Shown here: piece by piece, positions 59,200 through 64,000 of the stretch
How positions within the stretch are numbered: the stretch's first letter is position 1
Layout of the letters: each line of letters starts with the position of its first letter
From: CAVQFO01 sp963711725
GTDB lineage: Bacteria; Pseudomonadota; Gammaproteobacteria; Nitrococcales; Aquisalimonadaceae
DNA length: 64,000 bases
Reading direction: 5' to 3'
NCBI GenBank assembly: GCA_963711725.1
Contig: CAVQFO010000027.1
Coordinates: forward strand, 1-64,000
Program-made: the position numbers and the translations under genes
The notes under the pieces: generated by a model
Seen by the model: the letters and a program-made list of their open reading frames with translations, nothing else
Told to the model about the DNA's origin: nothing
The model's database searches: none

Positions 59200-60051
59200 T
59201 CAGTGGAAACGCGCCGCCCGGCTGCCCAGGCGGCGCATGCGTTGCTCGAGCCGGCCTTCGGGATCGGCTTCCGGGGCCAGGGCGAGTGTACGCCGGTAGT
59301 CTTCGCAGGCCTCCACGGCGCAATCCATGTCTTCCAGGATACGGCCGCGGGACAACCACTCCGCCGGGTCCGCGGGATTCAACTCCAGCATGACATCGGA
59401 AATGACCAAGGCGCGCATGAGGTCGCGGCGACGCACGTACGCGCCCCGGAGGTTTCTCAATGCCCGCAGCACCACCGCCTGGGGAAGGGCCGGCTCGGTC
59501 AGCCGGCGCGAATCCCCGATCACTTCGCTCCCCAGCTCCTCGAGCCGCTGTCGCAAGCTGAGCGCCGTGAGCAGCCTGCCCTGGGAGAAGGGATCGATGA
59601 TCCGGAACTGGCCGGCCATGCCGGTATCCAGGCGCACGAGAAAGTGGCCGGGAAAACCCACCCCGGACAGACGCAGCCCAATGCGGCGCCCAAGCTCGAT
59701 GTAAAGCACGCTGAGAGTGATAGGCAGGCCCAAACGCCGATCGAGGACCTCATGGAGCAGGCTGTTGCGCGGATCGTAATAGTTGTCGCGATTGCCGCGA
59801 AACCCCTCCTCCCGGAACAGCAGGTCGTTGACGCGCTGGACGCGCGTCAGATCGTCGTCGTCTTCGGCCACGGCCTGCGACAGGCGCCGGACGTATTCAT
59901 CGAGCCGTCCGCGATAGGGATCGGTATCCAGGTCGGGCCTGACCATTCTCGACAACATCAGCAGGTAATCGGCCAAGCCATCATAAGACAGCCCGTGTTG
60001 AGCGGCGTCGATCAGCTCGCGGGCGGGCTCCGATAGGGGCCGGACGTCCAT
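59200..60051 (-). CDS. SirB1-like transglutaminase-fold protein with TPR tail
   Basis: 283 residues from ATG 60051. It matches the SirB1/Transglut_core2 group: VNDLLFREEGFRGNRDNYYDPRNSLLHEVLDRRLGLPITLSVLYIELGRRIGLRLSGVGFPGHFLVRL. The usual catalytic Cys is replaced by Ser/Thr in many members; here the ITLSVLY segment lacks Cys. The C-terminal part (about 195-270) has tetratricopeptide-like helices (PADPAEWLSRGRILEDMDCAVEACEDY). Function unresolved in the family. Confidence 0.88.
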   Translation of the reverse strand: MDVRPLSEPARELIDAAQHGLSYDGLADYLLMLSRMVRPDLDTDPYRGRLDEYVRRLSQAVAEDDDDLTRVQRVNDLLFREEGFRGNRDNYYDPRNSLLHEVLDRRLGLPITLSVLYIELGRRIGLRLSGVGFPGHFLVRLDTGMAGQFRIIDPFSQGRLLTALSLRQRLEELGSEVIGDSRRLTEPALPQAVVLRALRNLRGAYVRRRDLMRALVISDVMLELNPADPAEWLSRGRILEDMDCAVEACEDYRRTLALAPEADPEGRLEQRMRRLGSRAARFH

Positions 60052-60132
60052 AGCGGTACCTTCTCTTGGGGAGCGCGGCGGCATGAAGCGCGCAGCGGCA
60101 CGGGGCGGGCCGCCCCTCGCCGTGGCATCGCC

Positions 60133-60978
60133 TCAGGAATACCCCTCGCAGCGCAGATCCAGATCCGAGGGCAGTGCGTCGAGGCGCACCACACCGGTTT
60201 CAATGGCGCCGTCGTCGTAAAGCCGCAGCCAACGGTAGCCGGGCGGGACGTCGTCGAGGCCGAAATCCTCCTGTCGAGGCTTGAATTGGATGCAGGTGGA
60301 AGGGGTTGCCAGGAGACGCACGCCGTTTCGTTCGGCGTCGTATTCCTGGTGGATATGGCCCCACATGACGGCCTTTACCTGAGGAAAGCGATCGATGACG
60401 TCGAACAGGCGCTCGCCGTTGTCGACGCCGATACGGTCAATCCAGTCGCATTCCACGGACACAGGGTGGTGATGCAGGCAGATTACCGCGTGGCGTTCAC
60501 GGTCCTCGTCCAGCCGGCGCTCCAGCAGCTCGAGCTGATCCTCGGCCAGGTGTCCGCCCGCGCTCCCGGCGACGGTGGAATCCAACATGACGAACTGCCA
60601 CCGGCCGAGTACGGCATGGCCGGTATTGCGGACCAGCGGCCCGGTGAGCAAGCGTTTCATCACTTCGGGACGATCGTGATTGCCGGGAATGGCCAGGGTG
60701 GGCACACCCAGGCGTTCAAAACATTGGCGAAACCCTTTGTAGCCGGTCTCCGTGCCGTCGTGCACCAGATCGCCCGTGGCGAGCACGAGGTCGGCGGGCC
60801 AGAACTCAGCCAGCACCTTGTCCAGCACGTCCTGGTAGGTTTCCCGGGTATTGAGGCCCACGAGCCGTCCCTCGGGATCACCATAGAGATGGGTGTCGGT
60901 GATCTGCAGCACGCGCAACGGCCTGCCCGCTTCGCGTTCGGGGGCATTTCCCGTCGTGATTTTTGTCGTTTCGGCCAT
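60133..60978 (-). CDS. cpdA: 3',5'-cyclic-AMP phosphodiesterase CpdA-like
   Basis: Calcineurin-like metallophosphoesterase, 281 residues. The five metal motifs are all visible: QITDTHLYGD, LATGDLVHD, IPGNHDRPE, ICLHHHPVS and VMWGHIHQEYD. The spacing and the C-terminal TPSTCIQFKP match CpdA, which lowers cAMP; other cyclic nucleotides are possible. It lies 81 bases after the SirB1-like start region, on the same strand, and is followed upstream by a large inverted-repeat element. Confidence 0.9.
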   Translation of the reverse strand: MAETTKITTGNAPEREAGRPLRVLQITDTHLYGDPEGRLVGLNTRETYQDVLDKVLAEFWPADLVLATGDLVHDGTETGYKGFRQCFERLGVPTLAIPGNHDRPEVMKRLLTGPLVRNTGHAVLGRWQFVMLDSTVAGSAGGHLAEDQLELLERRLDEDRERHAVICLHHHPVSVECDWIDRIGVDNGERLFDVIDRFPQVKAVMWGHIHQEYDAERNGVRLLATPSTCIQFKPRQEDFGLDDVPPGYRWLRLYDDGAIETGVVRLDALPSDLDLRCEGYS

Positions 60979-61001
60979 GCATTGAAGTCCTGGGCTGCCT
61001 A

Positions 61002-61262
61002 GGGCCTGTTAACGCTTCTGCCGCGAGCTGCGCCGAGCCCCTTATGGCGCAAGCCTAGGCGGCGTGAGCGCTGTGTAGCCACGCTACATGAGCGAACGCC
61101 AACACCGGATTGCGCCATAAGGGGCTCGGCCCTCCGGGTTGGGCTGACAGTCGTCCATGCGGCGTTGCTCGTCGTTCATTTAGAATCACTAATTTTCTCT
61201 CGCGCCTTGCCTAGGCGACTGTCAGGCCCAACGCAGCTCGCGTCAGAAGCGTTAACAGGCCC
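61002..61262. repeat. 261-bp element with 31-bp terminal inverted repeats and two inner palindromes
   Basis: The ends GGGCCTGTTAACGCTTCTG + CGCGAGCTGCG (61002-61032) and the exact inverse (61232-61262) match at 30 of 31 bases. Inside, GCCGAGCCCCTTATGGCGCA (from 61032) is mirrored by its inverse ending near 61132, and TTGGGCTGACAGTCG (61140-61154) by CGACTGTCAGGCCCAA (61216-61231). No ORF of note. This looks like a non-autonomous mobile or structured element. Confidence 0.85.
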
Positions 61263-61411
61263 AGTGTCAGCGTTCGGTCGCGCTCCGCCGGGCGAAATCG
61301 GTTCTCCGCCCGATGGCGGAAGGTGGGCACTTCCTTGCTCGCCGTCAGTATATGCGTGCCATAATTGCGGATTCTGTCGCCCGAATCACAATTTGTCCGG
61401 GTATTGCGCTC

Positions 61412-62074
61412 ATGAGCAACAAGAACCTCACCGTCTCCGACGAGCTGCACGATTACATTCTGCGCCACGGCGTCAGGGAGGACGATCTCCAGCGCCGCCT
61501 GCGGGAGGAAACCGCCACGCTGAGCGGCGCCGGCATGCAAATCGCGCCGGAGCAAGGTCAATTCATGCGGCTGCTGATTCACCTGATAAACGCCCGCAAA
61601 GCCCTGGAGATCGGGGTATTCACCGGGTACAGCAGCCTCGCCGTGGCCTTGGCACTGCCGCCTGACGGCCGCTTGGTGGCCTGCGACATCGACCCCAGGG
61701 CCACGGCCGTGGCGCGGCGTTACTGGGAAGACGCCGGTGTGGCGGACAAGATCGATCTCCGGCTCGGTCCCGCGCTGGAGACCTTGGCGGTCTTGCGCCG
61801 CGAGGAGGAAGTCGGCACCTTCGATTTCGCCTTCATCGATGCCGACAAAGGAAACTACGAGCGGTATTTCCAGGAGTGCCTGGAACTGGTGCGGCCCGGC
61901 GGGCTGATCATGGTGGACAACGTGCTCTGGTCGGGGCGGGTTGCCGACGAAGCGGACAACGAGAAGAATACTCGGGCTATCCGGGCCTTCAACAGCCGGA
62001 TCGCCGACGACGATCGGGTGGAATCGGTGATGCTGCCCGTGGCGGACGGCATCACCCTAGCCCGGAAATTGTGA
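61412..62074 (+). CDS. Class I SAM-dependent O-methyltransferase (CCoAMT-like)
   Basis: 220 residues from ATG 61412. SAM motif ALEIGVFTGYSSLAVALAL, acidic CDIDPRATAVARRYW, catalytic metal-site region FDFAFIDADKGNYERYF and IMVDNVLWSGRVAD are typical of bacterial caffeoyl-CoA-type O-methyltransferases, which methylate catechol-like substrates with Mg. The natural substrate is unknown. It stands alone downstream of the inverted-repeat element. Confidence 0.92.
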   Translation: MSNKNLTVSDELHDYILRHGVREDDLQRRLREETATLSGAGMQIAPEQGQFMRLLIHLINARKALEIGVFTGYSSLAVALALPPDGRLVACDIDPRATAVARRYWEDAGVADKIDLRLGPALETLAVLRREEEVGTFDFAFIDADKGNYERYFQECLELVRPGGLIMVDNVLWSGRVADEADNEKNTRAIRAFNSRIADDDRVESVMLPVADGITLARKL

Positions 62075-62246
62075 AGCGCTTCCGCGACGGTGGGCCCCGG
62101 GCCCGTTTTTTGCGATCATCTCGACTAGACAACCACGGAATCGGTGGCGGGTCAGAGAAGGATTGGCGCGAGCATCCCGGCCGTCGTCGTTGCAGCCAAT
62201 GGAGGCGGGGCCGGAAGGCCGAAGCGCCCAGGGGAGAATCGATACA

Positions 62247-62669
62247 ATGAGTACTGACAAGGCCGCCCGGCGGCTGCTGATCGCCGTGATCCTGACAACC
62301 GCGGTGGTGATCAGCGGCTGCGCCACCACGGATCAGCCGCCTCCGCCCGACCAGGCCCGGTTCGAGCAGGGCAAGACCGCCTATGAACACAAGGACTACG
62401 CCAAGGCCTTCGAGCTGATGCTGGGCGCCGCCCAGAGCGGCAACGCCCATGCCCAGTACACGGTGGGGTACATGTATTACGAAGGCCAGGGCGTGACCAG
62501 AAACCGCGACCAGGCCTTGAAATGGATCCGGGAATCGGCGAAGAACGGCGACCGTCGGGCCGTGGAAGCCCTCAGCCGTATGGCGGGCATGGCCGCGAGC
62601 GCGGACAAGAAGGCCAAGGGGGACTCCCCCGCCGAGCCGGTCAAACCCACGCCCTCCGGGGACAACTGA
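62247..62669 (+). CDS. Sel1-repeat lipoprotein
   Basis: 140 residues from ATG 62247, with GGGGAGA upstream. The lipoprotein signal is LIAVILTTAVVISGC (lipobox ISGC, Cys25), then a Pro-rich stretch (TTDQPPPPDQ) and Sel1/TPR-like helices (about 38-110: FEQGKTAYEHKDYAKAFELM, GNAHAQYTVGYMYYEGQGV, RDQALKWIRESAKNGDRRAV). Probably outer-membrane anchored and protein-binding. The C-terminus is a disordered Lys/Pro tail. No operon partner. Confidence 0.87.
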   Translation: MSTDKAARRLLIAVILTTAVVISGCATTDQPPPPDQARFEQGKTAYEHKDYAKAFELMLGAAQSGNAHAQYTVGYMYYEGQGVTRNRDQALKWIRESAKNGDRRAVEALSRMAGMAASADKKAKGDSPAEPVKPTPSGDN

Positions 62670-62689
62670 CGGCCGGGCAACACCGCCCC

Positions 62690-62966
62690 CTAGGGAGACG
62701 CTGATTTATTCACGCGTCCGCGCTCAGGTCTGTTTTGGTCATCTGGGTAGGCGCGGTGGCGGTCGCGTAGCCGTCGCCACGGGGCCGGTGGCGCAACACC
62801 GCCAGGGGCCAAAACAGGGCTGAGCCCTTCGGGTTACGGCCTGAGAAGCCGCCCTGGGGTGTTGCGCCGCTTGGCCGTAGAACGACTACGGCGCTGCGCG
62901 GCGCGCCTACCATGCCGGCTTCTCAGGCCGTAAAGCGGCCGTGTGAATAAGTCAGCGTCTCCCTAG
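62690..62966. repeat. Complete 277-bp GAGACGCTGA element (CTAG ends) abutting argA
   Basis: The left end CTAGGGAGACGCTGATTTAT... and right end ...TCAGCGTCTCCCTAG pair at 25 of the outer 27 positions. The subterminal regions carry long secondary palindromes (GGCCGTAGAACGACTACGGC, CGGCTTCTCAGGCCG). The same interior occurs at 39374. The last bases (62963-62965) are also the stop codon of argA. No transposase is encoded. Confidence 0.9.
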
Positions 62967-64000
62967 AGCTTCTTGAGAAAGACCTTCGAATTCCGCTTGA
63001 GGTTGTACAGCTCTCGCTTGGCTACGGGCAGCGCCTCCAGGCTGGCCGGCTCGAAGCCCCGCTCCCGGAACCAGTGGGCCGCCCGCGTGGTCAGCACGAA
63101 CAAGTGGGACAGCCCCTGCGCGCGCGCTTCGCGCTCCACCTGACGCAGCAGACGGTCGCCCCGCTCCCCGCCGCGATACTCGGAATGCACGGCGAAGCAG
63201 GCCAGCTCCGCCATGGCTTCGGCGGGATGGGGATAGAGCGCCGCCGTGGCGACAATCATGCCGTCGCGTTCGACCACGGTGAAGTGCCCGATTTCCGTTT
63301 CCAGTACTTCCCTTGAGCGCCGGACCAACACCCCTTCGCGCTCCAGCGGCTGAATGAGCTCCAGCACGCCGCCCACGTCCTCCACCGTGGCCGGACGCAC
63401 GCTCTCGAAACTGTCGGCGGTAATCAACGTGCCCACGCCATCCCGGGTGAACAGCTCCAGCAACAGGGCACCGTCCACATGGCGGTTGAGCAGATGGACG
63501 CGCTGCACGCCGGCGCGGCAGGCCAGCACCAGCCCGTCCAGCAGGCGCAGAACCGCTTCGCTCAGGTCAGCGCTGCGCTCGCGCACGTAGGAAACGGCCT
63601 CGGCCAGGCTCATTTCACGAATCAGCTGGCCGTCCTCGGAGGTAATGACGTCGGTTTCGGTCAGGAAAACGAGCTTGTCCGCCTTGAGATCCCGAGCCAC
63701 GGCCAGGGCGACCTCTTCCGCCGACAGGTTGAACACTTCACCGGTGGGTGAGTAGCCCAGGGGGGCGATGGTGACCACGGCACCCTCGTCCAGGCGCTCG
63801 CGAATTGCGGCCACATCGATGCGGCGCACCTCCCCGGTATGCTGGAAATCGACGCCGTCGCGCACGCCCAGAGGCCGGGCGGTGACGAAATTGCCGGACG
63901 CCACCTTGATCCGGAAGCCGGCCATGGGGGAATTGGCCAGGCCCATGGACATGAGGGCCTCCACCTCCACCCGGATCGCCCCTACGGCCTCCTTGACGCA
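62963..64000 (-). CDS. argA: N-acetylglutamate synthase ArgA (N-terminus beyond window)
   Basis: First enzyme of arginine synthesis. About 345 codons are present; the opening of the amino-acid-kinase domain lies beyond 64000. Visible: the kinase-like domain (GLANSPMAGFRIKVASGNFVTARPLGVRDG, TVEDVGG linker) and the C-terminal GNAT acetyltransferase (CFAVHSEYRGGERGDRLLRQVE, HWFRERGFEP, KRELYNLKRNSKVFLKKL), matching ArgA of E. coli type. The stop TAG at 62965-62963 falls inside the terminal CTAG of a repeat element. Confidence 0.94.
   Translation of the reverse strand, partial: CVKEAVGAIRVEVEALMSMGLANSPMAGFRIKVASGNFVTARPLGVRDGVDFQHTGEVRRIDVAAIRERLDEGAVVTIAPLGYSPTGEVFNLSAEEVALAVARDLKADKLVFLTETDVITSEDGQLIREMSLAEAVSYVRERSADLSEAVLRLLDGLVLACRAGVQRVHLLNRHVDGALLLELFTRDGVGTLITADSFESVRPATVEDVGGVLELIQPLEREGVLVRRSREVLETEIGHFTVVERDGMIVATAALYPHPAEAMAELACFAVHSEYRGGERGDRLLRQVEREARAQGLSHLFVLTTRAAHWFRERGFEPASLEALPVAKRELYNLKRNSKVFLKKL

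Noticed and set aside
1..64000. CRISPR arrays, tRNA or rRNA genes, prophage, complete insertion sequences
   Set aside because: No regularly spaced repeats, cloverleaf-like sequences, rRNA segments, capsid genes or transposase genes were recognised by reading.

Overview
The window is high-GC DNA with compact, operon-organised genes whose protein sequences look gammaproteobacterial. I place it near the purple-sulfur/Ectothiorhodospira-type lineage (Chromatiales-like). That rests on gene content and protein flavour: AlaA, Mpl, UbiX, Fis next to purHD, two phasins, a single-subunit quinol NO reductase, copper nitrite reductase, a membrane pyrophosphatase and a PPi-type phosphofructokinase. No search was run. 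No rRNA, tRNA, CRISPR array or complete transposase was seen.

Layout. 1-3949 is an adaptor/permease/ATPase exporter operon, cut at the left edge. 4211-6520 holds a frameshifted thiol peroxidase, then a flavin monooxygenase divergent from a TetR regulator, with a palindrome between them. 6521-7350 is a repeat-rich gap ending in a leader peptide and attenuator in front of a stand-alone PheS-like gene (7349-8056). 8140-9391 is a zinc/cation exporter with its ArsR repressor. 9481-10581 is a saccharopine-dehydrogenase-like gene. 10848-16950 is a branched-chain-amino-acid/amide type ABC importer with a fused LivM-LivG protein and an upstream TetR gene. 17132-20133 holds a small secreted repeat protein and two tandem REC-REC-GGDEF cyclases.

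20351-26192 is a nitrogen-oxide island: nirK with an extra cupredoxin domain, norZ, the nitric-oxide sensor nsrR, and hemN. 26415-28395 has two phasins around purU. 28543-39327 is mixed housekeeping: trpB2, a CBS protein, slt, a MAPEG protein, alaA, a haloalkane-dehalogenase-like hydrolase, and lemA with an M48 protease. 39591-45443 is purD, purH, fis, a DUF3426 protein and prmA. 46065-50558 groups three pyrophosphate enzymes (ppa, hppA, pfp). 50730-60978 carries cfa, mpl-ubiX, hemL, thiE, rubredoxin, a coiled-coil/membrane pair, a SirB1-like protein and cpdA. 61412-64000 has an O-methyltransferase, a Sel1 lipoprotein and argA, cut at the right edge.

The strongest unexplained system is at 7166-8056. 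A short aromatic-rich leader ORF, mutually exclusive RNA hairpins and an intrinsic terminator sit directly before a gene encoding a reduced, catalytically altered PheS (phenylalanyl-tRNA synthetase alpha) homologue. The second theme is non-coding. At least five palindromic repeat families lie between genes, including a miniature inverted-repeat family whose terminal CTAG overlaps the stop codon of argA.
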